A stretch of 64,000 nt of DNA. Source: Thermoplasmata archaeon (lineage in GTDB: Archaea; Thermoplasmatota; Thermoplasmata; Lutacidiplasmatales; UBA184). The translations under genes and the position numbers were made by a program. The stretch is taken from positions 1 to 64,000 of the forward strand of contig JAKASQ010000001.1 of the NCBI GenBank assembly GCA_021828195.1. The letters run 5' to 3'. A model generated the notes under the pieces. The model ran no database searches. It was not told the DNA's origin and worked only from the letters and a program-made list of their open reading frames with translations. Shown one piece after another: positions 15,761 through 24,430 of the stretch (position 1 is the first letter of the stretch; each line of letters starts with the position of its first letter).

Positions 15761-17576
15761 GAGCCTGGCACCGGGGGAGACGCCCGGCACGAAGCCGCAC
15801 AGCGCCTCGCACCTATTCTTGCGGGCTCCCAGTCCCCCGGTCGCGATCGGGCTCCTCATCGTTCTTTCCTTCGCCCTCGCCGGGATCCTGGCGGCCCCAG
15901 GCGTATCGATCGCCTCCTATCTCGAACTGGTCGCGCTCGCCTTCCTCGTGCCGGCGCTCATCACCGCCTTCGGCACGACCCCGCTCGCCAAAGCTCTCGG
16001 CGGCCGGATCGAGCTTCCTCGCAGCCTGTTCCTGGTCGTGATGACCCTCGCGCTCGAGATCCCCTTCGCCCTCGTCGGACGGGGCGTTCAGCTCCTGGCG
16101 CCTTCGCTGGGGGTCTCCCTGATCGCGCTCGTGTTCGTGGTCCAGGGGCCGACGCTGTGGTTCCGGCACATGAGCCTCTATGGCCTCTCGAGCCCGAGCC
16201 AATCGCGATCGCTGCCGGTGTCGCTCTTCCAGCCGGTGCTCGCGATCCTCCTCGCGTCGATCGTGTTCCCACCGGCGACCGTCCCGCTTGCGTTCTCCGC
16301 GCTGGTCTACCTCGTGCTCGGGTTCGTGTGCGTCCTATTGTTCCTGCGGGCGGTGGACCGCCCGCTGCGCAAGGAGTTCGACAGCTCGGGTCTCGCGATG
16401 ATGCGCCCGCTGCTCGACCACGTCAACCGTCGCGACCCGGCGGCCACCCAGAAGCTCGAGGAGTTCTTCCTGAAGAGCGCGATCCCGATGAACCTGCGCG
16501 TCAGTCTCATCGGGTTCTTCGCGGGGGGCCGCGCGCGCGCGACGATCGCCCTGCCCACGGTCCACCCCGGCCCCTTCGGAGCGCTCGGCGCGAGCGATCT
16601 GCCTCGCAAGCTCTCCGAGCGGCTCGGGCCCGACGCGGGCGTGGTGTTCGTTCCCCACACTCCGTGCGACCACGACGTCGATCTCCCCTCCGAGGCCGAG
16701 GTCGCCAAGGTCGGCGATGCCTGCCAGGGTCTGTTCGCAGAGATGGCCCCCGGGTCCGTGGCCCTCGCGAGCCCTCTCGTCTCTCCCTACCCGGGCAGCT
16801 TCGCCCGCGCGCAACTTCTGGGCGACGTCGCGCTGGTCGTGGTCTCCCAAGCGCCCGCGCCGACCGATGACATCGCGCTCTCCATCGCGGACCGGATCGT
16901 TCGTGAGGTCCACTCGGAGGGCGGACCGATCGTGGCGTTGATCGACGCGCATAACTCCTACATCGTGGACCGCGGAGACGTCCAGTACGGCACGCCGACC
17001 GCCGAGAAGCTCGTGGCGGACGCGAAAGCGGCCGTCCGGGCGGCCGTCGCGGCGGCTCGTCCCGGGCCGATCGAGATCGGGGTCGCGGCGAAGACCGATT
17101 ACGACCTACCGCACCAAGGTATCGCTTCTCAGGGGCTGCGAACGCTCGTGGTCCGGGCGGCCGGCTCCACTTCGGCCTACCTGCTCATCGATGGGAACAA
17201 TCTGAACACCGGCATGCGCGATCCGATCGTCCGGGCGCTCGAGGGGGTCGTCGACGTAGCCGAGGTCATGACGACCGATAACCACGTGGTGCACGAATCC
17301 GACGGTTCGACCAACCCGATTGGGGAGCGGTATTCCGCATCCTCGATCGCGCGGGATGCGGTCGCCGTCGCGCGCGAGGCCCTCACGAACCTGGCCCCGG
17401 TGGAGCTCCGGAGAGGGACGAGGGAGGTCCCGGGCGTCCTGGCGCTGGGTCCGGGCTACACCGCACGGCTTTTGACCTCCATCGGGGACACCGTCTCGGT
17501 CCTGGGGAACGCGCTCCTCACCACGTTCCTGCTGCTCCTCGCGAGCTCGCTGGTCGTGCTGATCGCGGTCCCCTAG
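15738..17576 (+). CDS. DUF2070 family membrane protein
   Basis: This 612-residue protein has roughly seven hydrophobic helices in the first ~210 residues, a large soluble domain (~residues 220-580) and one more C-terminal helix (LLTTFLLLLASSLVVLIAV). The soluble part carries PTVHPGPFGALGASDLPRKL and VPHTPCDHDVDLPSE, with many conserved His/Asp residues. This is the layout of DUF2070, an archaea-specific membrane family of unknown function. The His/Asp richness suggests metal binding. TTG 15738 overlaps GGGPS by 23 nt; GTG 15750 is an alternative. Its place in the ether-lipid operon hints at a membrane or lipid role, which is inference only. Confidence 0.85.
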   Translation: MGAPVAAESLAPGETPGTKPHSASHLFLRAPSPPVAIGLLIVLSFALAGILAAPGVSIASYLELVALAFLVPALITAFGTTPLAKALGGRIELPRSLFLVVMTLALEIPFALVGRGVQLLAPSLGVSLIALVFVVQGPTLWFRHMSLYGLSSPSQSRSLPVSLFQPVLAILLASIVFPPATVPLAFSALVYLVLGFVCVLLFLRAVDRPLRKEFDSSGLAMMRPLLDHVNRRDPAATQKLEEFFLKSAIPMNLRVSLIGFFAGGRARATIALPTVHPGPFGALGASDLPRKLSERLGPDAGVVFVPHTPCDHDVDLPSEAEVAKVGDACQGLFAEMAPGSVALASPLVSPYPGSFARAQLLGDVALVVVSQAPAPTDDIALSIADRIVREVHSEGGPIVALIDAHNSYIVDRGDVQYGTPTAEKLVADAKAAVRAAVAAARPGPIEIGVAAKTDYDLPHQGIASQGLRTLVVRAAGSTSAYLLIDGNNLNTGMRDPIVRALEGVVDVAEVMTTDNHVVHESDGSTNPIGERYSASSIARDAVAVAREALTNLAPVELRRGTREVPGVLALGPGYTARLLTSIGDTVSVLGNALLTTFLLLLASSLVVLIAVP

Positions 17577-17589
17577 ATCGGAAGCTACG

Positions 17590-19218
17590 ATGGCCGAGGG
17601 CGCGCGCGAGATGCCGGAGTCGGTGAGCCGAGCGATCGGCGATCCGGAGGGGCTGCGGCTCCTGAGCAACCTCGTATCGATCGCTCCCACGAACCTCGAG
17701 GATCCGGCTCGGGGTCGGTGGGAGAAGCCGAACTACCTGCGGGCCTCCGAGCGGATCGCGCGTGCGGCGCGTGACTTTGGTCTCGCCACCCGCATCTACG
17801 ATCCCCTTGTCGCGGGCGACCTCTCGATCGATCTCCACGGTCAACCACGGCCCAACGTCCTCATCGACCTCGACGTGGGAGCGCCCCGGACGACCCTCGT
17901 GCTCGCCCACTACGATGTGGTTCCCGTTCCGCTGGAGCAACGGGCCCGGTGGAAGAGCCCGCCGTTCACCCTGACCGCGCGCGCGGACGGGCGGATCTAC
18001 GGACGCGGCTCGAACGACGACCTCGGAAGCGGGGTCGTCGCCTCGCTGCTCGCATTGAAGCGCCTCGTGGACGTGCCCGATCTCCCCGCGAACGTCCGAC
18101 TGCTCGTATGCTGCGATGAGGAGACCGGTGGCGAAGGGGGCATCGAAGCGATCAAGGAGCACGATGCGCGGCTCCCCTCGAACAGCCCGGAGAGGATCCT
18201 CTCGGCGGAGGTGGTGCTGATCCCGGACGGGAGCCCGCACGCAACGGCGGGTTCCTCGGGCGTCGGGTTCCTGGACGCCACCTTCGAGCGCCCCGTGCCG
18301 CTCGGCGAGACGCTCGCCTACGGGGAGGCGCTGGTCGGACTGCATGCGCTCGCGCGGGAGTGGCGCTCCTCCCTCACGTCGCCGGACTGGCCGGACCACC
18401 AGGCCCCGGAGCCCATCATCACGGGTCGTGCGACGGTCACTCGGCTCGACTTCGGACCGGCCGCCCGCGATGCGACCCGGCTCACGCTCCTCCAAGCGCA
18501 CGCCGAGAGCGATGCCGCGAACCAGATCCCGCAATCCGTGACGCTCGTCTTTGACGGACCCGGGGCGCAGCGGGCGGGTCTCGCCGCCGCGCTCTCCCCG
18601 CTGCTTCCTCCCGGGTTCCGCCTCGAACCGGCCGGAGCGAGCTCCGTTCCGATCCCGGAAGGGACCCTCGCCCTCGCGCTCATCGGAGAGAGCGGCCATG
18701 GCGGCTACCCGCACCAGGCCCGCAACCCGGTGCCGGTGGCCCTCCAGATCCTCGCGAGCGCGGGGAAGCGCGGACTGGTCGCGCTGTCCACGCCCGCCCC
18801 CTCTTCCTTCACGGTCGATCTGCGGCTGCCTCCTGAGATGGAGCTCGCCGCGGGACTGGACGCCGCGCTGGGCCAAGTCCGCGCGTGGGCGGCGGAGCAT
18901 GCCCCTACGGCCCAGATCGTCGCGCCCCCGGGCCGCTGCCGCTCGGGGTACTCGCTCGCTCCGACGCACCCGGCTGCGGTGCGTCTGGAACGGATGCTCC
19001 AGGAGGTTCTGGGCGTCGAGGGGGTCTTCGGCGAGTACGGGGGCACCGACGCGAGCGCCTTCCGCGATCTACGCACCCCCGGGGGCGAACCGATGCCGGC
19101 GCTCGTCTTCGGAAGCATGGACCGCGAGGCCCACATCCACGAAGCCGAGGAGAGCGCGGAGCCCCGCCTCCTGGGTGCGATCTCCGAAGTGATCTACCGC
19201 TACGTGCGGGCCCGCTAG
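17590..19218 (+). CDS. M20 family zinc peptidase (ArgE/DapE/carboxypeptidase type)
   Basis: This 542-residue metallohydrolase has the M20 co-catalytic zinc set in order: LAHYDVVPVP (His and Asp), GRGSNDDLGSGV (bridging Asp), CDEETGGEGG (catalytic Glu pair), IPDGSPH (Asp) and the terminal MDREAHIHEAEE (His). The lid domain includes GHGGYPHQARNP, the His that completes the neighbouring active site in dimers. It is longer than DapE (~375) because of extra lid segments. Probable role: removing an amino acid or acyl group from small peptides in the cytoplasm. It lies 13 nt after the DUF2070 gene and is part of the same run. Confidence 0.87.
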   Translation: MAEGAREMPESVSRAIGDPEGLRLLSNLVSIAPTNLEDPARGRWEKPNYLRASERIARAARDFGLATRIYDPLVAGDLSIDLHGQPRPNVLIDLDVGAPRTTLVLAHYDVVPVPLEQRARWKSPPFTLTARADGRIYGRGSNDDLGSGVVASLLALKRLVDVPDLPANVRLLVCCDEETGGEGGIEAIKEHDARLPSNSPERILSAEVVLIPDGSPHATAGSSGVGFLDATFERPVPLGETLAYGEALVGLHALAREWRSSLTSPDWPDHQAPEPIITGRATVTRLDFGPAARDATRLTLLQAHAESDAANQIPQSVTLVFDGPGAQRAGLAAALSPLLPPGFRLEPAGASSVPIPEGTLALALIGESGHGGYPHQARNPVPVALQILASAGKRGLVALSTPAPSSFTVDLRLPPEMELAAGLDAALGQVRAWAAEHAPTAQIVAPPGRCRSGYSLAPTHPAAVRLERMLQEVLGVEGVFGEYGGTDASAFRDLRTPGGEPMPALVFGSMDREAHIHEAEESAEPRLLGAISEVIYRYVRAR

Positions 19219-19231
19219 CGGGGCGGGAACC

Positions 19232-19822
19232 GTGGACACCACTATCCTCAACGACTTCCTCGGCGACGGGGGAGCCGTCATCTGGGTGCTCCTGCCGGCG
19301 TTCGTCGCGAACGCGACCGCGACGCTGCCGCGGGGTGCCGGGCCCGCCCTGGACTTCGGCCGGCTCTGGCCGGGGGACGGCCGCCGCGTCTTCGGACCCT
19401 CGAAGACCTGGTCGGGATTCCTGGTCGGCGGAGCGATCGGCGCCACCGTCGGAGTGTTCGAAGCGTGGTTGATCCTGCTCGCTCCGCCAAACTGGGCGGT
19501 CGTGCCCGTGCTGGCCCCGAGCGCGCTCGCGGCGCTCCCGCTCGCGATACTGATCGCGTACGGCGCGATGACCGGCGACGCGATCGGCTCGTTCATCAAG
19601 CGGCGGATGGACCGACCGAGTGGCGCGCGCACGCTCTTCCTCGACCAGTTCCCTTTCGTGCTCGTTCCGATCGCCGTCGGGTTCGCCTTCTCCCCGGTAC
19701 TGTTCCGGGCCGTGTTCGGGAACTGGGAAGCGGTCTTATGGCTCGTGATCCTAACACTCGGCCTGCATGCGCTGTTCAACTGGATCGGTTATCACGCCGG
19801 TCTGAAGAAGGTGCCCTGGTGA
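19232..19822 (+). CDS. carS: CDP-archaeol synthase (CDP-2,3-bis-geranylgeranylglycerol synthase)
   Basis: This 196-residue protein with about five membrane helices belongs to the CarS family, which activates the archaeal lipid core with CTP. The diagnostic cytoplasmic segment GRRVFGPSKTWSGF and the GDAIGSFIKRRMDRPSGA stretch are both present. It starts with GTG 13 nt after the M20 gene, and its TGA overlaps the GTG of pyrE. With UbiA and GGGPS upstream, three successive steps of ether-lipid head-group assembly are encoded within 6 kb. Confidence 0.92.
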   Translation: MDTTILNDFLGDGGAVIWVLLPAFVANATATLPRGAGPALDFGRLWPGDGRRVFGPSKTWSGFLVGGAIGATVGVFEAWLILLAPPNWAVVPVLAPSALAALPLAILIAYGAMTGDAIGSFIKRRMDRPSGARTLFLDQFPFVLVPIAVGFAFSPVLFRAVFGNWEAVLWLVILTLGLHALFNWIGYHAGLKKVPW

Positions 19823-20367
19823 CCGAGATTCAAGCGCCGCCGGCCGAAGAGGTGCGGCGCGTCCTGGTCGAAGCCGGCGCCGTCCGCTTCGGAGAGTTCA
19901 CCCTCACCTCGGGCCGCAGGTCGGACGTCTACATCGACGTGAAGAAGGCCTGGACCGAGCCCGCGCGCCTCGACCTGATCGCCCGCGCGCTCGCGGCCCG
20001 GGTCGCTCCGGGCGACCACGGGCTCGCGGGAATGGAGCTCGGGGCCGTGCCGCTCGTCGTCGCAACGTCCCTGCGGGTCGGCCTGCCGATGATCGTCATT
20101 CGCAAGGCGGCGAAGGAGCACGGGACCCGCCAACGCTTCGAAGGAGAGGTCCCCCGCGGCGCGCGCATCCTCCTGATCGAGGATACCGCGACGACCGGAG
20201 GGAGCCTCGTTCAGTCGATCGAGGTCCTCCGCGCGGCCGGCGCGCTCGTGGACCGGGCGCTCGTGGTCGTCGACCGGGAGGAGGGAGCCCGGGAGCGCCT
20301 CGCCGAGCTGGGGGTGCGCCTCGAAGCGCTGACGACCCTCTCGGAGCTGCGGGGAGCCCCGGCGTGA
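19819..20367 (+). CDS. pyrE: Orotate phosphoribosyltransferase
   Basis: This 182-residue type I phosphoribosyltransferase has the PRPP-binding loop ILLIEDTATTGGS (~residues 114-126). The orotate-side motifs are FTLTSGRRSDVYIDVKKAW near the N-terminus and the flexible RKAAKEHGTRQ loop with catalytic lysines. It converts orotate and PRPP to OMP in pyrimidine synthesis. The GTG start overlaps the carS stop, and the TGA overlaps the GTG of endA, so translation is probably coupled. Confidence 0.93.
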   Translation: MTEIQAPPAEEVRRVLVEAGAVRFGEFTLTSGRRSDVYIDVKKAWTEPARLDLIARALAARVAPGDHGLAGMELGAVPLVVATSLRVGLPMIVIRKAAKEHGTRQRFEGEVPRGARILLIEDTATTGGSLVQSIEVLRAAGALVDRALVVVDREEGARERLAELGVRLEALTTLSELRGAPA

Positions 20368-21428
20368 CGGGCCGGGTCGCGGCGGACGGGACGATCCGGA
20401 TCGCGGACCCGGCCGAAGCGAGCGCTGCCTACGGACGCGGGTACTTCGGAACGCCGGACTCGAACGGGGGCCTCGGGCTCGACCGCTACGACAGCGTCTA
20501 CCTCACCGAGATGGGCCGGCTCGTGGGGGTCGATGCCCGCGCCCGGCCCGTTCCGTGGCCCGAGGTATTCCGTCGTTCCGCGCGCCACGATCCGGCCTTC
20601 GGGGTCCGCTACCTGGTCTATCGGGACCTCCGTCAACGGGGCTACGTCGTTCGCGCGAGTCCTCCTCCGGTCGCCTTCACGGTCCTTCCGCGGGGGGGAG
20701 TCTTGAACAAGACGCCCTCCCGGTTTTGGGTCGAGGCGATCAGCGAGCGTGCCCCGTTCGATCTGGCGCACCTCTTCGAGCTCGCGGAGCGCGCTCAGAG
20801 CGCGAAGAAGACCCTGCTCCTCGGGGTCGTCGACGAGGAGTCGGACCTGACGTACTACCGAGTACGGCGGCCATCGCCTCGCGGAGCCCTTCCCGCTCGC
20901 CGCCTCGGCACGCCGACGGAGGCGTGGCTCTCCCACGACCGCTTGGTGGTGTTCGACGAGCGGGCGGTGGACGAGCTGGGGCGCTCCCTCGCCTACGGGA
21001 GCCAACTGGGCGATCGGCTCGAGCTCAGCCTGATCGAGGGGGCCTATCTCGCCGATAGCGGGCAGATCCGGCTGCGCGACGGGTCCAGCCACCGTGCGGT
21101 CTCCCGGGAACGCCTCCACCGGCGCGCCCGACGCCTCGATCCGCACTTCGACGAGCGGCTCGCGGCGTACACCGCTTTGCGAGGACGTGGGCTCGTGGTC
21201 AAGACCGGATTCAAGTATGGGGCCCACTTCCGCGCCTATCCCCGTAGCCCGGAGCATTCGCACGCGCGCTACCTGCTGCGCGCGGTCCGCGACAAGCACA
21301 TCAGTTCTTGGCCCGAGGTCTCCGGCGGGATCCGGGTGGCGCAGGGGGTCCGCAAGGAGTACCTGCTCGCGGCCGTGCGCGCCGGCGGCGAGGTTCGCTT
21401 CCTGTCGCTCGAGCGCATTCGGCCGTAG
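20364..21428 (+). CDS. endA: tRNA-splicing endonuclease, long (duplicated-domain) form
   Basis: The 354-residue length corresponds to the homodimeric archaeal EndA type in which a degenerate and a catalytic copy are joined. The C-terminal catalytic copy holds TGFKYGAHFRAYP, then EHSHARYLL and VRKEYLLAAV, which carry the Tyr-His-Lys triad residues. The N-terminal copy keeps the fold pattern (VYRDLRQRGYVVRASPPPVAF) but lacks the triad. It cuts bulge-helix-bulge introns from pre-tRNA. The GTG start overlaps pyrE by 4 nt, and this is the last gene of the seven-gene run. Confidence 0.92.
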   Translation: MTGRVAADGTIRIADPAEASAAYGRGYFGTPDSNGGLGLDRYDSVYLTEMGRLVGVDARARPVPWPEVFRRSARHDPAFGVRYLVYRDLRQRGYVVRASPPPVAFTVLPRGGVLNKTPSRFWVEAISERAPFDLAHLFELAERAQSAKKTLLLGVVDEESDLTYYRVRRPSPRGALPARRLGTPTEAWLSHDRLVVFDERAVDELGRSLAYGSQLGDRLELSLIEGAYLADSGQIRLRDGSSHRAVSRERLHRRARRLDPHFDERLAAYTALRGRGLVVKTGFKYGAHFRAYPRSPEHSHARYLLRAVRDKHISSWPEVSGGIRVAQGVRKEYLLAAVRAGGEVRFLSLERIRP

Positions 21429-21450
21429 GGCGCTCCGCTTCGACGAGGGC

Positions 21451-22254
21451 TCACCCGTGTCGAGGCGCACGCTCCTTGGGGATCGGCCGTCCCCGGGGAG
21501 GCAGGCCGGTCTCGAGCAGGCGCGCCAGCAGCACTTCGTGCTTGCGCTCGTCCGACTCCATGCTCTCCCACAGGATCGCGAGGACCCCTCCCAGCTCGGT
21601 CGCCACGCCCGGGGCCGTTCTCGACTCGGCCTCGTGCTCCTTCGCAATGAGCCGATCGATGTCCGCCCGAGTGATGCCGGTCGCGACGGTGCGATGCAGC
21701 CCGCGATCCAGATACGATGCGATCGACGCGACGATCTCGGCGTGGCGCAGGCTGTCGGAGGCGATCTGCCGGAAGATCGCGCGGGTCAATTCGTCCCGCG
21801 ACTTCTGCGCGAGGCGCATGCAGTCCGCTACCGCGGTCTGTTCGAGCGTGATGCGCGCTCGCAGGAACCGTGCGAACTCCGGGTTCGCCGGCGGCGCGGG
21901 GAGCTCTCCGCCGGTCATCGCCGGGGGGATCGGGAGGGGCGGCCGTCCCGCCGAGGAAAGATCGCGGGCGGCTTCGAGGAGCAGCACGGGAGCGATGTCG
22001 CCGGGGTGTTCCGCCGAGACCAGCCGCTGGGCCACGACCCGCGCGACGCGGCGGACCTCTTCGTGCGTGCGCGCGTGCGCGAGTGGGCCCCGGAGGCGCT
22101 TGCCCGATAGGTACTGGGAGATCGCGGAAGGAGCGAGCCCGAGGAGCTCGGCGGCCCGCCGAGCCGGAAGCCCGAAGGTGTCGACGAGCTCCCGGGCCAC
22201 GAGCGCTTGGGTCAGTTGCACCCACAGGGCCGGAGAGGCTCCGGAGGAGGGCAC
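21451..22254 (-). CDS. HTH transcription regulator with C-terminal ferritin-like domain
   Basis: Residues ~15-60 form an Xre-like helix-turn-helix (ARRAAELLGLAPSAISQYLS, then GKRLRG), as in archaeal one-component regulators. A ~60-residue helical/proline linker leads to a four-helix domain (~125-250) with a ferritin-like ligand pattern: Glu138 in helix 1, His171 in helix 2, Glu206/His207 in helix 3 and the ExxH Glu236-His239 in helix 4. The design suggests a DNA-binding protein whose sensory part binds iron or another metal. It lies 33 nt after a diiron-type haem-oxygenase-like gene on the same strand, probably as the second gene of one operon. Target genes and ligand are unknown. Confidence 0.75.
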   Translation of the reverse strand: MPSSGASPALWVQLTQALVARELVDTFGLPARRAAELLGLAPSAISQYLSGKRLRGPLAHARTHEEVRRVARVVAQRLVSAEHPGDIAPVLLLEAARDLSSAGRPPLPIPPAMTGGELPAPPANPEFARFLRARITLEQTAVADCMRLAQKSRDELTRAIFRQIASDSLRHAEIVASIASYLDRGLHRTVATGITRADIDRLIAKEHEAESRTAPGVATELGGVLAILWESMESDERKHEVLLARLLETGLPPRGRPIPKERAPRHG

Positions 22255-22287
22255 GCTCCACCCTCCTCGCTCGACGACGGAGCGGTC

Positions 22288-23028
22288 CTACGCAGCGGGT
22301 CGGACCGTGCCGCTCGCGGCGGCCCCGGAGACGACGCCGTCCACGAGGAGGGCATGGAGGGAGAATCCGCGGAGCATCTGGTCCCACATCTGGCGTCGAA
22401 CCTCCGGCGTGCTCGCAAAAGCGGCCACGATCTCGCCGACCCACTGGCTGTGCTCCACGTCGGCCGTGACGTGGAGTCGATAGTACTCGAGGTGCTCTTC
22501 CTTCACGCCGTAGTGCGAGCGGAACGCCGGGAGCAGCCGCGCGCATAGATCGACGTTGGGGGGCTCGGACGATCCAGCGGCAGAGATGTAGAACGGGTTT
22601 TCCCGATTCGTGTAGAGGAAGTCATCGATCGCTACCATCGTGCTCGGAAGGAGCGGAGCCGCCTGGACCTGAGCGCGGGGCACCCCCAGGCCCTCGCAGA
22701 ACCTCAGCCAGAGCTCGGGGTGACCGGGCTCCTTGCCCTTCGGGTCGCCAGCCTCTTCGACGAGCTGGTCGAGCACCATCCGCCGGAACCGGTCGTTCTT
22801 CGGTTCCCAGCCCACCCGGGCGAATCGCTCCGCCATCGCGATCGGAACGCTGGCGAGCCAGGGATAGAACTGCTGCGCCCACGCCTGGACGAGGGCCTTC
22901 GGCGCCTCGCCCTTCTCGATCGCCGCGAAGAACGGGTGGGTCGCGAATGGGTGGTTCTGCATCTTGAACTTGGTGAGCTCGTCTCGGAATCGCTCCCCCG
23001 CGAATCGGTCCCACGGCGCCTCGCTCAT
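22288..23028 (-). CDS. Haem-oxygenase-like diiron protein (TenA/PqqC/CADD superfamily)
   Basis: This 246-residue, all-helical protein has a metal-ligand set like haem-oxygenase-like diiron oxidases: Glu91/92 (LVEEAGD), His103, Glu155 (SSEPPN) and HVTADVEH (His186-x3-Asp190-x2-His193). The last spacing is identical to the CADD/UndA-type diiron site, and it argues against the non-metal TenA and PqqC enzymes. Such enzymes oxidise fatty acids, amino acids or their own side chains (CADD makes p-aminobenzoate). AAATATCC on the minus strand ~20-25 nt before ATG 23028 is a plausible TATA box. It is co-directional with the HTH-ferritin gene and divergent from a CoA-transferase gene. Confidence 0.8.
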   Translation of the reverse strand: MSEAPWDRFAGERFRDELTKFKMQNHPFATHPFFAAIEKGEAPKALVQAWAQQFYPWLASVPIAMAERFARVGWEPKNDRFRRMVLDQLVEEAGDPKGKEPGHPELWLRFCEGLGVPRAQVQAAPLLPSTMVAIDDFLYTNRENPFYISAAGSSEPPNVDLCARLLPAFRSHYGVKEEHLEYYRLHVTADVEHSQWVGEIVAAFASTPEVRRQMWDQMLRGFSLHALLVDGVVSGAAASGTVRPAA

Positions 23029-23087
23029 CGACGCGAGCAGTCGGTCTCGGATATTTGGTCGGCAAGGTTCCGTGGTGAACCTCGCCT

Positions 23088-23095
23088 CTTATAGA
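23088..23095 (+). promoter_or_regulatory. TATA box of the CoA-transferase/acyl-CoA dehydrogenase pair
   Basis: CTTATAGA lies 22-29 nt before ATG 23117, indicating a leaderless transcript and fixing the start of the CoA-transferase. The region between 23029 and 23116 holds this box and that of the divergent diiron gene. Confidence 0.65.
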
Positions 23096-23116
23096 ACCGG
23101 TACCGACAACGGGGCC

Positions 23117-24430
23117 ATGGGCCGCACCGTTCGGTCGCGTTCGCTCGTCCCCTTGTACGGCCCGCTAGCGGGGATTCGAGTCCTGGACTCCGCCCGGTTC
23201 GTCGCCGGGCCCTGGGCCTCGACGCATCTGGGAGAGTTCGGTGCCGAGGTGATCCATGTGGAAGGCCCCCCCTTCCACGCTCCGTACTCCGATCCCACCC
23301 GAACGCTGGTCCCGATGCTCCCCCCCGGACGGCCCGTGGAGGAGCAGGTCTCCGAGTCGTGGGTGCAGTACTCGCGCAACAAGCTCTCTCTCGGCCTCGA
23401 TCTCCGTCGACCGGCGGGCCGGCGGGTCTTCCTGGATCTCCTCCGCCGCGCGGACATCTGGATCGAGTCCTCTCGGCCCGGTACCTACGAGAAGCTCGGA
23501 CTGTCCGATCGCACGGTCCGCCGGGTCAATCCACGTCTGACCATCGTCCACGTCTCCGGATTCGGCCGGACCGGCGACCGGGAGCGGGTGGCGGCCCCGT
23601 CCTACGATCTCACGGCCCAGGCCTTCAGCGGTTACCTCTCGCTCCAAGGCGAGCCCGATCCCGCCCCACCGATGCGGGCGGGGACCGCGCTGAACGATAC
23701 GTTGACGGGCCTCGGCGCGGCGGGCGCCGCGCTCATGGGGTACATCCAAGCTCAGAGGACGGGCCGAGGCCAGTCGATCGACGTGGCGCAGTACGAGATC
23801 GCCTTCACCCTCCTGGAGAACCTCGCGCTCGATTACTTCGCCCGCGGGGTGGTCCGGGGCCGGCACGGATCGGCTCATGCGCGCCTGCATCCGTACGATG
23901 TCCATCGAGCGAGGGACGGGTGGGTCGTCATCGCCGCTCCGAACACCGACGCCTACCTGCGCCTCAAGCGGATGATTGGGTTTACCGACTCCCGCTACGA
24001 TGACACGGGCTACCGCACCGCGCATCGGGGACCGGTGGACCGGGCGATCGCGAGATTCTGCCGAACGAGGACGCGCGCCCAACTCGAGGCGCTCGGCCGC
24101 CGATACGACCTCGCGCTGACCCGGGTGTACGACATCGCCGACATCGCGCAGGACCCGCACTTCCGGGCGCGGGAGATGTTGCTCGACTGGGAGGATCCCG
24201 TCGCGGGCCCCGTTCGTGGGTCCGGGATTGCGCCCAAGTTCAGTGACACTCCGGGAGCCGTGTGGCGCGGAGCGCCGTGGTTGGGCCAGGACAACGATCG
24301 GGTCCTGACCCGGGGTCTCGGCTACCCCCGGTCCCGTGTCGCGCGGCTCGTGCGAGCGGGGATCGTGGGCGCCGAGGCGCCCCGTCGCCCCCGGTCGCTC
24401 CCGCGCACGTCGAGGAGATCGCCTCGATGA
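23117..24430 (+). CDS. Family III (CaiB/BaiF) CoA-transferase
   Basis: This 437-residue protein opens with GPLAGIRVLDSARFVAGPWA and keeps the family motifs WVQYSRNKLSLGLDLRRPAG and the catalytic aspartate in PSYDLTAQAFSGY (Asp164, forming the aspartyl-CoA intermediate). Family III enzymes move CoA between carboxylic acids. The gene overlaps the next one by 4 nt (ATGA), an acyl-CoA dehydrogenase, so the pair may activate and then oxidise or reduce one acid. The C-terminal ~40 residues are basic and proline-rich. The substrate cannot be read from sequence. Confidence 0.88.
   Translation: MGRTVRSRSLVPLYGPLAGIRVLDSARFVAGPWASTHLGEFGAEVIHVEGPPFHAPYSDPTRTLVPMLPPGRPVEEQVSESWVQYSRNKLSLGLDLRRPAGRRVFLDLLRRADIWIESSRPGTYEKLGLSDRTVRRVNPRLTIVHVSGFGRTGDRERVAAPSYDLTAQAFSGYLSLQGEPDPAPPMRAGTALNDTLTGLGAAGAALMGYIQAQRTGRGQSIDVAQYEIAFTLLENLALDYFARGVVRGRHGSAHARLHPYDVHRARDGWVVIAAPNTDAYLRLKRMIGFTDSRYDDTGYRTAHRGPVDRAIARFCRTRTRAQLEALGRRYDLALTRVYDIADIAQDPHFRAREMLLDWEDPVAGPVRGSGIAPKFSDTPGAVWRGAPWLGQDNDRVLTRGLGYPRSRVARLVRAGIVGAEAPRRPRSLPRTSRRSPR

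Noticed and set aside
22288-23028. Plain TenA (thiaminase II) or PqqC
   Set aside because: TenA catalytic Cys and PQQ context are absent, while the six-ligand diiron set of the CADD/UndA group is present with matching spacing.
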